36,071 nucleotides of DNA from Aquificales bacterium (GCA_027078675.1 JALWWX010000232.1:1-36071), one strand, 5' to 3'. Counted from the stretch's first letter, positions 18,889 to 28,386 are shown. Notes: a model not told the origin generated them from the sequence alone. Numbers and translations are program-made.

Positions 18889-19818
18889 TCACGTCCTTAT
18901 ACTGCTCAGATAGGCTTCCGCTTCTATTCCCGCAATACAGCCTTCACCTACCGCAACCGCCACCTGACCCGTAGAACCGCTTCTACAATCTCCCGCAGCA
19001 AATACGCCTTTTATATTTGTTCTCATTCTCTCATCCGTTATTATGTATCCTCTTTCATCCAGATTTATTTTCCCTTTTACAATATCAGTGTTGGGTTCCA
19101 TGCCTATGAAAATAAAAACACCGTTTACTTTAAGTTCTTCATCTGTCTCTTTTTCTTTGTTGAAAAGGATTATTCTTTCTACAAAGTCTTTACCTTCAAT
19201 CCTTTTCACTATTCTATTTGGTAAGAATATAATTTTCTCGTTTGAAAACATTCTTTCTTGAAGGTATTCCCTTGCCCTCAGTTTATCCCTTCTGTGAACT
19301 AAGAAAACCCTTCTGCAGAATTTTGTTAGAAATAAACTTTCCTGAACCGCTGAATCTCCCCCGCCTATCACTGCAACATCCATGCCTTCAAATAAAGGAC
19401 CATCACAAGTGGCACAGTAAGATACTCCCTTGTTAATTAACTCCTGTTCGCCAGGTACATTAAGTTTTCTGTGTTTCACCCCTAATGTTAGTATTACAGA
19501 AAGGGTTTTAATATCTACTTTATCTTTTAAAGTTACTATTTTCTTTTCCCCTTCCATGTATAGGTTAATCGCTTCATTTTTCATTATGTTAAGTCCGAAT
19601 TTTTCAGCTTGCTTTTTCATTCGCTGGGTAAGTTCTTTACCGCTTATTCCATCGGGGAAGCCTGGGTAATTTTCCACGAGGTCGGTTAAGGCTATTTGAC
19701 CTCCCAGGTTTTCCTTTTCAATAAGTAAAGTTTTTATTTTAGCCCTTGCACAGTAAATTCCCGCGGTTAGCCCTGCGGGTCCCCCTCCTACTATTACACA
19801 CTCATAATCATGAGACAT
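18889..19818 (-). CDS. trxB: Thioredoxin reductase
   Basis: VGGGPAGLTAGIYCARA, CATCDGP redox motif, VIGGGDSAVQE, GVFAAGDCR. Confidence 0.96.
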   Translation of the reverse strand: MSHDYECVIVGGGPAGLTAGIYCARAKIKTLLIEKENLGGQIALTDLVENYPGFPDGISGKELTQRMKKQAEKFGLNIMKNEAINLYMEGEKKIVTLKDKVDIKTLSVILTLGVKHRKLNVPGEQELINKGVSYCATCDGPLFEGMDVAVIGGGDSAVQESLFLTKFCRRVFLVHRRDKLRAREYLQERMFSNEKIIFLPNRIVKRIEGKDFVERIILFNKEKETDEELKVNGVFIFIGMEPNTDIVKGKINLDERGYIITDERMRTNIKGVFAAGDCRSGSTGQVAVAVGEGCIAGIEAEAYLSSIRT

Positions 19819-20137
19819 GTCCAGAGACCATTTGCTTTAAGGACTCTTTGGGCTGAACACCTATCCGCGTATCAACCACATCTCCATTTTTAAATAACAT
19901 CACGGTTGGAATAGCCCTTATGCCGTATTTCATAGCTATATTAGGATTTTCATCCGTATTTAATTTGCCTACCTTAAGCTTGCCTTCAAATTCCTCTGCA
20001 AGTTCTTCTATTATAGGAGCTATTATTCTGCACGGTCCACACCACGGCGCCCAGAAATCAACTAATACAGGCTTGTCGGACTCTATAACTTCTGTCTGCC
20101 AATTAGATTCGTCAAGAACTAAGACTTTTCCTGCCAT
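19808..20137 (-). CDS. trxA: Thioredoxin
   Basis: VLVDFWAPWCGPCRIIAPIIEELAEEFEGKLKVGKLNTDENPNIAMKYGIRAIPTVMLFKNG. Confidence 0.98.
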   Translation of the reverse strand: MAGKVLVLDESNWQTEVIESDKPVLVDFWAPWCGPCRIIAPIIEELAEEFEGKLKVGKLNTDENPNIAMKYGIRAIPTVMLFKNGDVVDTRIGVQPKESLKQMVSGHVS

Positions 20138-20427
20138 GATAATTCCTCCTTAATTAATATGTTGTATAGTTTTTTTACTCTAGGGTCTTTTATATAATAA
20201 CATATAAGTGAACCTTCCCTTCTGCATCCCACTATACCTTTATTTCTTAGTATGGAAAGGTGTTGTGATATGCTCGGCTGTGACATGTCAAGGGTTTCCC
20301 CGAGGTTTTTTACACATTGGGGTCCTTCCATAAGATTAATGATTATCTTTAGCCTTACTGGATGACTGAAAGCTTTAAAAAACTCTGATAATTCTTCAAG
20401 AATCTCTTCATCCTTGCTCATAATCAT
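20119..20427 (-). CDS. ArsR-family transcriptional regulator
   Basis: FKAFSHPVRLKIIINLMEGPQCVKNLGETLDMSQPSISQHLSILRNKGIVGCRREGSLICYYI wHTH; overlaps trxA by 19 nt. Confidence 0.93.
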   Translation of the reverse strand: MIMSKDEEILEELSEFFKAFSHPVRLKIIINLMEGPQCVKNLGETLDMSQPSISQHLSILRNKGIVGCRREGSLICYYIKDPRVKKLYNILIKEELSWQEKS

Positions 20428-20473
20428 TATTCAACCCTTTTAGCTTATTATTATATCAAAATATAATCACCTT

Positions 20474-22345
20474 TTATAGATTTTTCAAATATTTGAAAGC
20501 TTTTCTTAGCTCATCTTTGCTGACTTTCTCCTTTGAAAATCTGTCCCTTAAATATACATCTATTATATATTCAACGTATGAATATTCCTTTCTTCCTTTT
20601 AAATAGTCAAGTATCTGAGTAGGTGTTTTATATCTTATATGTGGTCCGAATTTTTTCTCCAGCTTTTTTAATAGATGTAAATAAAGTTTTGTTGATGTTC
20701 TTTTTCTGTCTTTAAGAATTAAGAGCGTAAAAATTGTAGCAATTATAAGGAGCATATAAGGGGAATATTTTTTTATTTCAGTGTTTTTTAACTCCTTAGG
20801 ATTGATAGAATTTAGTATATTTTTTTGATGCTCTGTTGAAAAATTAACTATATTTGAATACCAGAAGAATATAATTGAATCTTTCAATAATTCCAATCTG
20901 CTTACTTCCTTAGTGCCCGGAGGGGTGTAAGGAGGTGTGGTGTCTATTCTTATCCATCTATTGTTTACAAAGGCCTCCACCCATACGTGTGCCATTGAGT
21001 TTTTAACAATATAGTAATTGCCATTCGGATTTTTAATGGCACCCTTAAAGCCCCCTACCACCCTTGCTGGTATATCAAGCAGTCTCAGGAGCAAGGCTGT
21101 TGCGGATGCAAAGTATTCGCAGTTACCCTTTTTTGATACCTTAAGAAAATATTCCAGGGGATCTCCTTCATACTTGGGCAATACTGGTGTGTATTCAAAG
21201 TCTGAGAAAAATTCTTTTACCGCTCTTATTCTATCTTCAATATTTAAGTTTTCTCTCCTTATTTTGTCCGCTATGTCCCTAAGGTAAGGGGAGATATCTT
21301 TGGGAACTTCAAGTAATTTTTTATACTCTTCCCAGCTGATACCGTCTTTAATTTTTTCTGTGTAATAGGCTTTAATCCTTACTGGTGTGTTTATATTTCT
21401 ATCCATCTGGAAGTAAGTACCTACGAATTTCTTTATTTTTCCTTTTAATCCTTCCACCTTTTCTATACCTGTAGGGTAGTCAAGTAAAGGTATGTATTTT
21501 TCTCCGGTGGGGTTCAGAATAATGTAATAAGGATTTCCTCCCTGTGCTATAGGAACCTTCCACTTTTTAAGTTTGGTTTTCCAAATTCCTTTCTCATATG
21601 TGTCAAATACTTGTACTCTCCAATAGGGAGTTTTGCCTTCAAGGTTAAGATTATAAGCTCTTAACACAACACTTTTATCTTGCTGTATTTCTCCTACCTT
21701 TCCTAAGACAACTTCGGAGGATATACCAGTTTTTATCTTTGCTGTTCCTTCCCTCTGTATAAAGCCGAAAACCGGTTGGGGAGTCCTCGGTAATATTATA
21801 AATAGAGGCACAGAAAGTATAAGTGTAAGGATAAACAGGACTATACCAGTACTTAAGTATCTTTTTACCTGATTACTATTAATAAGCATATGACCTGTGT
21901 GTTTTGAGATGTTTAGAAATATAACTGAAGAAACCGCAAGAATTCCGTAGATTAAAAGTATCATAAGAAATGTTATATTCAGATTTAAGACCGTATATAT
22001 TGAGACGGAAAAAAGATTTATAAGTTGTATTTGATATATATCCCTTTCCTTCTTTTCTTCAAGGAGTTTTATTATTAAAGCGAGGATAAGCAGGTTTGAT
22101 ATGGGTTCAAACAGATTTGCTATGTTTATGCTGAGTAAAAGGGGAACCGCGAGGGTAAAGCCTGCTACTGTGAGCAGGGTTTTATTTATATATATCTTAA
22201 ATTTAAAATCGTTCATAAAGGAAAGGAAAATTACTGTTATTAATGAGTAAACGAAAACCGGTGATGCTACATTATAGAGAGAAAATAGGCTGATAAGGGA
22301 TGAACAGTAAGCCAATATCAGGGCAATTTCTTTAGCAGATAACAT
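20474..22345 (-). CDS. DUF3488/transglutaminase-like membrane protein (TgpA-like)
   Basis: Several N-terminal TM helices, then KKGNCEYFASATALLLRLLDIPARVVGGF...MAHVWVEAFVNNRWIRIDTTPP (Cys-His-Asp), C-terminal TM and helical domain. Confidence 0.9.
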   Translation of the reverse strand: MLSAKEIALILAYCSSLISLFSLYNVASPVFVYSLITVIFLSFMNDFKFKIYINKTLLTVAGFTLAVPLLLSINIANLFEPISNLLILALIIKLLEEKKERDIYQIQLINLFSVSIYTVLNLNITFLMILLIYGILAVSSVIFLNISKHTGHMLINSNQVKRYLSTGIVLFILTLILSVPLFIILPRTPQPVFGFIQREGTAKIKTGISSEVVLGKVGEIQQDKSVVLRAYNLNLEGKTPYWRVQVFDTYEKGIWKTKLKKWKVPIAQGGNPYYIILNPTGEKYIPLLDYPTGIEKVEGLKGKIKKFVGTYFQMDRNINTPVRIKAYYTEKIKDGISWEEYKKLLEVPKDISPYLRDIADKIRRENLNIEDRIRAVKEFFSDFEYTPVLPKYEGDPLEYFLKVSKKGNCEYFASATALLLRLLDIPARVVGGFKGAIKNPNGNYYIVKNSMAHVWVEAFVNNRWIRIDTTPPYTPPGTKEVSRLELLKDSIIFFWYSNIVNFSTEHQKNILNSINPKELKNTEIKKYSPYMLLIIATIFTLLILKDRKRTSTKLYLHLLKKLEKKFGPHIRYKTPTQILDYLKGRKEYSYVEYIIDVYLRDRFSKEKVSKDELRKAFKYLKNL

Positions 22346-23484
22346 ACCTCTTCCTTTATATAATCCGCGGAATATATTGAGTATCTTTCTATAGGCTTAA
22401 TACTTGAGATAAGCTCTGAAACTTCCTCCGCTGGTACTTCTTTCCCCTTTATGCTTATAAGTATCTTACCTTCGTAAGCTTTCTTCATAACCTTATCAAA
22501 TCTTATAAGCTCCGTATCAAACCTTTCAAGGAGTATGCTTTTAATTTTTTCAAACTCCTCTTTATCCTTTGTTGAGAAAACCTCCCTGAAGTGTTTTCTT
22601 TCAAGTATTCTTTCCGCATGCTTTTTATACCTGCTATCCGTGAAAAGAAGGGATAATATATAGGTATCGTTAAGTTTTATGTAGTTTGAAATATTATTCG
22701 TGTCAAATTTCTTGAATATATCCTTCATAAGATCAAGTATATGAAGGTTCATTATTCTGACAACCTTGTGAAAATACACCTGAAGATACATAAAGTATCT
22801 GCCCACTATAAAGTTTTCCAGGGCGCGGAGTCCACTTACATTTATGCATATCCCTCCTGAATCTCCAATATCTATAGTGTTAAGAAGCCTTTGATAGTCA
22901 AACAGGCCGTACGATACACCACAGAAAAGTGCATCCCTCCTTAAATAATCTATTCTGTCCGCTCCGAATTCACCTGTTATTATATCCGCAAGGATGGATT
23001 CTGTTTCTGTTTCGGGCTTTCCTGTGGCTACCCTTATTATCCTTTCTATATCTTCATCTGTGAACTGAAAGCTTCTTTTTATAATTTCCCCGAGCTGAGT
23101 CTCTTTTATAATCTTACCGGTCATGTGTTCATGATCTTTCTTATCTGGGAGTAACACTTCCGCTGTGTGCGAGAAGGGTGGATGCCCTATGTCATGCAGT
23201 AGGGCGGAAAGTCTTACTATTCTCCTGTAGTACTCCCTATCCGTTTTATCTCTGAATATGTAATCTTTAATTCTTTCATAAATGAGATCCGCCACAAACA
23301 TGACTCCTATTGAGTGTTCAAATCTTGTGTGATGGGCGGAGGGGAAGACAAGGTATGCTCCGCCAAGCTGTTTTATATTCCTGAGCCTTTGAAAAGGAAT
23401 ACTGTCTATTATTGGTAGCTCTTCTGGTAATATGCCTATGAATCCGTAGAGGGGATCAGACAGCTCCTTTGCATAGTGATTCAT
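22318..23484 (-). CDS. HD-domain phosphohydrolase (SAMHD1/dGTPase-like)
   Basis: FQRLRNIKQLGGAYLVFPSAHHTRFEHSIGVMFVA...LSALLHDIGHPPFSHTAE (H...HD) and later DYLRRDALFCGV. Confidence 0.9.
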   Translation of the reverse strand: MNHYAKELSDPLYGFIGILPEELPIIDSIPFQRLRNIKQLGGAYLVFPSAHHTRFEHSIGVMFVADLIYERIKDYIFRDKTDREYYRRIVRLSALLHDIGHPPFSHTAEVLLPDKKDHEHMTGKIIKETQLGEIIKRSFQFTDEDIERIIRVATGKPETETESILADIITGEFGADRIDYLRRDALFCGVSYGLFDYQRLLNTIDIGDSGGICINVSGLRALENFIVGRYFMYLQVYFHKVVRIMNLHILDLMKDIFKKFDTNNISNYIKLNDTYILSLLFTDSRYKKHAERILERKHFREVFSTKDKEEFEKIKSILLERFDTELIRFDKVMKKAYEGKILISIKGKEVPAEEVSELISSIKPIERYSIYSADYIKEEVCYLLKKLP

Positions 23485-24343
23485 TACTGATTTCTATCAT
23501 TAAATTTATATTTTTAAGATTTTTCGGTTTTCTTAATTTGTCCTTTATAATTTTTATCAGTTTCTTGAAAATGTTGCTTTCACCCTTAGAAGTCCTTATA
23601 AATTCTATGGTAAAAAATTCCGGAATCTTCTTGCGTTGGATATCTTTCATAAATCTTTCTGTATCCCTTTTTAGCTTTACTATGTTTACACCGTAAAAAA
23701 CGCCAGGTAGTGTTTCAAGCATCTTAATTGTATCGTTTAGCATGGCGACTGTGTTCTGGGGAAGGATGCCCTTTTCCATATCACAAAATATTTTTGACAA
23801 GTTTGAAATGGCTTTGAAGAAAGGTTTAGTCTTATCAAAGTACTCTTCGTTCAGGTTAATGTAAAGTTGTACTTCTTCATACAAGCCTTCATTAAATGCA
23901 AGGCATGATATGTATATGCTTTCCGCAACTATATTTCTTTTGCCATAGGTTGATATTCTGCTTAAAATATTCCAATACTTTAAAAGCTTATTGCAAAGGT
24001 TATTAAAATTTTCCCTGTATTCTGGAAGTAAGGTTACAAATAACCCATCCGTATCTGTAAGCCTTAGTATATCCTTGCCCGTATATAAATTTCCTTCTAT
24101 TGAATATATTTGGAACATGTTCAGTTCCGCAAGTATATCTTGCCAGTTTCCTCTGAGGGCTTTGAATGTTTTATTGGCACAGCTTATTAATCTTGATAGT
24201 TCAACATCAAAGGAATTCGTTTTCCTTACAAGCTGACAGTAGCAGATGGGGTACAGTAAGATTTCCTTTTTAAGGGGATAATCTATTATCTCTATGAATA
24301 AGCTTTCAAGTCTATCAAGTCCGTACCAGGAGTATTTAATCAT
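23456..24343 (-). CDS. Hypothetical helical protein coupled to HD gene
   Basis: 296-codon ORF with codon usage like its neighbours, overlapping the HD gene start by 29 nt; no recognised domain. Confidence 0.7.
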   Translation of the reverse strand: MIKYSWYGLDRLESLFIEIIDYPLKKEILLYPICYCQLVRKTNSFDVELSRLISCANKTFKALRGNWQDILAELNMFQIYSIEGNLYTGKDILRLTDTDGLFVTLLPEYRENFNNLCNKLLKYWNILSRISTYGKRNIVAESIYISCLAFNEGLYEEVQLYINLNEEYFDKTKPFFKAISNLSKIFCDMEKGILPQNTVAMLNDTIKMLETLPGVFYGVNIVKLKRDTERFMKDIQRKKIPEFFTIEFIRTSKGESNIFKKLIKIIKDKLRKPKNLKNINLMIEISNESLCKGAV

Positions 24344-24380
24344 AATTTTAATTTACTACTTTTTAAGCGCGAAAGCAAAT

Positions 24381-24409
24381 AAAAAAAAAGGGGGCATAAA
24401 AGCCCCCTT
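24381..24409 (-). terminator. Strong rho-independent terminator of the cytochrome gene
   Basis: Minus strand AAGGGGGC-ttttat-GCCCCCTT followed by a run of T (plus-strand A9), 14 nt after the stop codon. Confidence 0.92.
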
Positions 24410-24422
24410 GATTGTTCTGAAA

Positions 24423-26504
24423 TTAAGGCTGAGGCGGACAGTTGGGATCACCTTGGTTACAGTTACAGCTTCCCGGACCCCAATTTTTTGAGAGGTAGTC
24501 AACTATAGCGGTAAAGGCAGGACCATTAACACCTCCGGGAACTGCACAGCCATTCATATCTATCATCCTTACTACGGTCTGTTGCCAATCTGCGTTCTTT
24601 TTTCCATCCAGAAGTACCATTTGTAAGTTGTGTTTGTTCTGCGTTATTACACAATCCGGACCGGTACCTTGATTCATTATGGTTATACCGTGACATACAC
24701 TACATGCCCTTTGGACGATTTCCCTTCCGAGCCATGTTGATACATCAGTTGTCTTTGTAGGATCAGCTATAGTAGCCAGATGGTTGATGATAGCGGATGC
24801 ATACTGTCCGTCAAGACCCCCAGGTATTTCACAACCTTCCGTATTAATCATCCTGTCAAGGGTTTGATACCAGGCTGTACTATCTTTACCTTGGAGAAGT
24901 TCAAAGGAATGCTGATAAGGATGTCTTGTTACAACAACAGAGGAGGGTGAAATAGATCCATCTTTATTAAGTCCACCTACTATAACACCGTGACATGTGT
25001 TACATGCCCACTGTGTAAGGAATGCTCCGTCCGTAGGCAGATTGGTGGAAGTTATTCCTGGACCGTAGTTGTTTGCAAGCCATGATGCAAAAGCGGTTTT
25101 TGCGACACCTCTTGGATCTGACGGATCAAGGGGCAAGGTACATCCTTCAACATCTATCATCCTGTCTATTGTTCTTTCCCACTCCTGTTGTGTTTTACCC
25201 TGAAGTAGAGCCATATCCCTACCTATGGGCATGGCGGTAACCCTATTCTGCTTTATTACATTGTCGGGATTAGTAGCATCTATTCCTACAGTTATACCGT
25301 GACACTGACCGCATGTTACCTTTATAGCTTCTTCCGTGCTGGCAAAGTCATTTATTGTGTACTCTTGTACTGTGGTAGAACCAGACCCAAAGTTTTGATC
25401 AAGGTATGTAGCCACTTTATCTATAGCACAATCTTCAAGACATTTCTGAAGATTTTGCGCGTTTGCGCATCCGCAAGAGTCCGCAGAGTCTGTTAAGTTA
25501 GGCAACTGAGCACCGTTTGCATAGATCATCCTTCTTATTGTTCTTTCCCAACCCTTTTTGGTTTTCTTACCTATAACGACAACATCCCACAAGGTTTGTG
25601 CATCCGTAACCCTCACTTTATTCTTACCTACAACGATACCGTGACATATGGTGCATGTGTTTTGAACTATTGTTTGTGCTGCGTTTGGAGATGACAGATC
25701 AACAGTAGGTTTGGTTCCACAGTTTGCACATCCTGGTCCGTAGTTTTGTGTCAAGTGACAGACTATCTTTTCAAAGACTGTGGCCGTACCAGGGTTATTA
25801 TTAACCCATGTACAATCAACAACACCTGTTATTATGCCTGCCTGACCCTCATCCCTTATTTTGAGACAATCCGCCTCTACGGGAGTAGGTGTCGCGTTCG
25901 TATCTACATGGTACTGCGCACCACCTGGAATTGCACAACCGTTCTTCTTTATCATCCTACATACTACAAATTCCCACTCCCACTGTTGTTTTCCGTCAAT
26001 AAGATTGATTGGACCGTTCAAGGGACTTGTGGTTGTAATTGCATTTCCGTTGATGCTTAGGTTATGACATGGACCACAAGCCAGCGTAAATAGCTGTGCG
26101 GGATCGGTAGGCAGGACTTTTGCGCTAACAGTATTCGGACCGAAGTTTTCCGAAAGCCACGTCACTATCATATTGTATGTTTCACCACCTATACCCCCAG
26201 GAACATTACAGCCGTTTTCTTGTATCATTCTTGCTACTGTCTTTTCCCAACCGTCCCTTGTCTTACCGTCCAACAGTTTTACATCCCAGCCTGTGGGACC
26301 GCTTGTTATCCGCCTTTCACCTATGACTATACCGTGACATGCCCCACAGTTTTCGGAAATATAGGAAGGCACATTAACTTGTGCCTTAGAAACATCAGCA
26401 GTCACTGGTATATAGTCTTTACTTCCACTACCCCCACAGCCTGCAAGTATAAATATTCCAAATAACAAAGAGGGTAACATAAGAATTTTTTTCTTTACAC
26501 CCAT
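24423..26504 (-). CDS. Hexaheme c-type cytochrome lipoprotein made of six repeated single-heme domains
   Basis: Lipobox ILAGC; CxxCH at residues 53 (CGACH), 143 (CGPCH), 284 (CTICH), 398 (CGQCH), 501 (CNTCH), 601 (CSVCH), each followed by a W..T..RMI...G(C) segment. Confidence 0.9.
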   Translation of the reverse strand: MGVKKKILMLPSLLFGIFILAGCGGSGSKDYIPVTADVSKAQVNVPSYISENCGACHGIVIGERRITSGPTGWDVKLLDGKTRDGWEKTVARMIQENGCNVPGGIGGETYNMIVTWLSENFGPNTVSAKVLPTDPAQLFTLACGPCHNLSINGNAITTTSPLNGPINLIDGKQQWEWEFVVCRMIKKNGCAIPGGAQYHVDTNATPTPVEADCLKIRDEGQAGIITGVVDCTWVNNNPGTATVFEKIVCHLTQNYGPGCANCGTKPTVDLSSPNAAQTIVQNTCTICHGIVVGKNKVRVTDAQTLWDVVVIGKKTKKGWERTIRRMIYANGAQLPNLTDSADSCGCANAQNLQKCLEDCAIDKVATYLDQNFGSGSTTVQEYTINDFASTEEAIKVTCGQCHGITVGIDATNPDNVIKQNRVTAMPIGRDMALLQGKTQQEWERTIDRMIDVEGCTLPLDPSDPRGVAKTAFASWLANNYGPGITSTNLPTDGAFLTQWACNTCHGVIVGGLNKDGSISPSSVVVTRHPYQHSFELLQGKDSTAWYQTLDRMINTEGCEIPGGLDGQYASAIINHLATIADPTKTTDVSTWLGREIVQRACSVCHGITIMNQGTGPDCVITQNKHNLQMVLLDGKKNADWQQTVVRMIDMNGCAVPGGVNGPAFTAIVDYLSKNWGPGSCNCNQGDPNCPPQP

Positions 26505-26595
26505 GCACGTACCCTCCTTTTGATCAATAAGTTTCTATTTTAATATATTTTCCAAAAGGGAGTGTTGCAAATAAAGATGATTTATAATCCTTATA

Positions 26596-27618
26596 ATGAG
26601 AATGATTAAGGATTACATAAGGAAGATATCGGAATATAAGAACTTGACGGAGGAAGAGGCATACAATCTTATAAAGGCAATAATTGAGGGGGAAGTAAGC
26701 CATGCACAAATAGGTGCTGTATTGATGGGTTTAAAGATGAAGGGGGAGGATGTTGATGAAATTAAGGGAACAGCGAAGGTTATGAGAGAAAAGGCAAGGA
26801 AACTTCCCGTAAGCGATCCGGAAAACCTTCTTGATACATGCGGTACCGGTGGTGATAATGTTGGTACGTTCAATGTATCAACCGTTACCGCCTTTGTTGT
26901 TGCGGGTGCTGGTGGAAGGGTTGCAAAGCACGGAAACAGATCCATATCTTCCAAATGTGGTAGTGCGGATTTTCTTGAGATGGTGGGTGCGAAAATAGAT
27001 ATAGAGCCGGATAATATGGCAAAGATACTTGAGGAGATAGGTATAGGATTTATGTTTGCTCCTATATATCATCCCGCTATGAAAAATGTGATGGGTCCCC
27101 GTAAGGAGATAGGCATAAGAAGTATATTTAATCTTGTAGGACCTCTGTCAAACCCAGCGGGTGCGGGAAGGCAACTTTTGGGTGTATTCTCTGGGGATCT
27201 TGTTGAAAAACTTATACATGTTCTTAAAGATTTAGGGGTTAAAAGGGCATTTGTCGTTCACGGTGAAGACGGTATAGATGAGGTTTCTCTTTCAGCTCCT
27301 ACTATAGTGGGTGAGTTGAAAGACGGCAATATAAATATTTATAAGTTTGAACCTGAGGAGCTTGGGTTTAAAAGGATAGTTCTTGAGGATATATGTGTTA
27401 AGTCACCGGAAGATAGTGTGGAGGCAGGACTTTCCGTTTTAAGGGGTGAAGAGGGTCCCTATCTTGATATGGTTTTGCTTAATTCCGCTTTCGGAATAGT
27501 GGCATGCGGTATAACGGATGATCTTAAAGAGGCTGTTGATATAGCCAGGGAATCTATAAAGAGCGGTAAGGCTAAGGAAAAGCTTGATAAATTTATAGAG
27601 CTTACCAGAAAGTTTTGA
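26596..27618 (+). CDS. trpD: Anthranilate phosphoribosyltransferase
   Basis: LLDTCGTGGDNVGTFNVSTVTAFVVAGAGGRVAKHGNRSISSKCGSADFLE; NPAGAGRQLLGVFS. Confidence 0.97.
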   Translation: MRMIKDYIRKISEYKNLTEEEAYNLIKAIIEGEVSHAQIGAVLMGLKMKGEDVDEIKGTAKVMREKARKLPVSDPENLLDTCGTGGDNVGTFNVSTVTAFVVAGAGGRVAKHGNRSISSKCGSADFLEMVGAKIDIEPDNMAKILEEIGIGFMFAPIYHPAMKNVMGPRKEIGIRSIFNLVGPLSNPAGAGRQLLGVFSGDLVEKLIHVLKDLGVKRAFVVHGEDGIDEVSLSAPTIVGELKDGNINIYKFEPEELGFKRIVLEDICVKSPEDSVEAGLSVLRGEEGPYLDMVLLNSAFGIVACGITDDLKEAVDIARESIKSGKAKEKLDKFIELTRKF

Positions 27619-28386
27619 ATGCTTAGAATAGGAAAAGTTTATTATCTCAATACAATACCTTTATTTGAATTTATTGATTGCGAATTCGTTGAATTGGTTG
27701 AAGGCTCTCCTTCAGAGCTTGTTCATCTGTTAAGGAGGGGGGAGATTGACGGCGGTATAGTTTCATCCGTTGAATACTTCCTTAACGGTGACAATTACTG
27801 TGTTCTGCCTGATATATCTATATCTTCCAAAAGAAAGATCTGTTCGGTAATGATTTTTTCTAAGAAGCCTCTGTGGGAAGTAGGTAAGTTTTTTATAACT
27901 CCTGAGTCTTTAACATCAAGGATATTTTCTTTATATCTCCTAAGTTACATTTATGGTGTAAAGGTTGAGGAAGTAAAAAGCAGAGAGGAAGCGGATGCTA
28001 TTCTCTTGATAGGTGACGATGCCCTTTCGGAAATGCAAAGAGGTGTATATCCTTTTGTTTACGATCTTGCTGAGGAATGGTACAGAATATTTAAACTGCC
28101 CTTTATATTCGCTCTCTTCCTTTTCAGAAAGGATATTGTTAAATCAAAACATAGGGAGATTCATATATTTAAAAAACAAGTAATACATTCTATAAGAAAA
28201 TTTTATAATAAGCTCAGAACGGGAGAAATTTACTTCTATTCTGACCATATAGGTAAATATTTCCTAAGCTGTATTGATTACACTTTAACAGATGAACACA
28301 AGAAGTCACTATTTAAGCTTAGGGATATAGTTCGCCTTTTTCAACCCATCAGAGAAAAGAACCTGCCTTGCACTTGGTGTTTATAA
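27619..28386 (+). CDS. mqnA: Chorismate dehydratase, futalosine menaquinone pathway
   Basis: RIGKVYYLNTIPLFEFI...VEGSPSELVHLLRRGEIDGGIVSSVEYF typical MqnA N-terminus; starts right after the trpD stop. Confidence 0.88.
   Translation: MLRIGKVYYLNTIPLFEFIDCEFVELVEGSPSELVHLLRRGEIDGGIVSSVEYFLNGDNYCVLPDISISSKRKICSVMIFSKKPLWEVGKFFITPESLTSRIFSLYLLSYIYGVKVEEVKSREEADAILLIGDDALSEMQRGVYPFVYDLAEEWYRIFKLPFIFALFLFRKDIVKSKHREIHIFKKQVIHSIRKFYNKLRTGEIYFYSDHIGKYFLSCIDYTLTDEHKKSLFKLRDIVRLFQPIREKNLPCTWCL

Noticed and set aside
22318-23484. Phage-defence system call for the HD hydrolase
   Set aside because: No nuclease, toxin, integrase or other defence gene nearby; housekeeping dNTP or nucleotide hydrolase is as likely.
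25746-26067. Cys-rich plus-strand ORFs opposite the cytochrome gene
   Set aside because: Cys codons arise as complements of the repeat-rich cytochrome sequence; no start signals.
24423-26504. Possible CRISPR-like or DNA-level tandem repeat
   Set aside because: Units repeat at protein level only; DNA copies are diverged and spacing is irregular. No CRISPR array seen in the window.
26613-26954. 113-aa minus-strand ORF opposite trpD
   Set aside because: Antisense shadow of a well-conserved gene.
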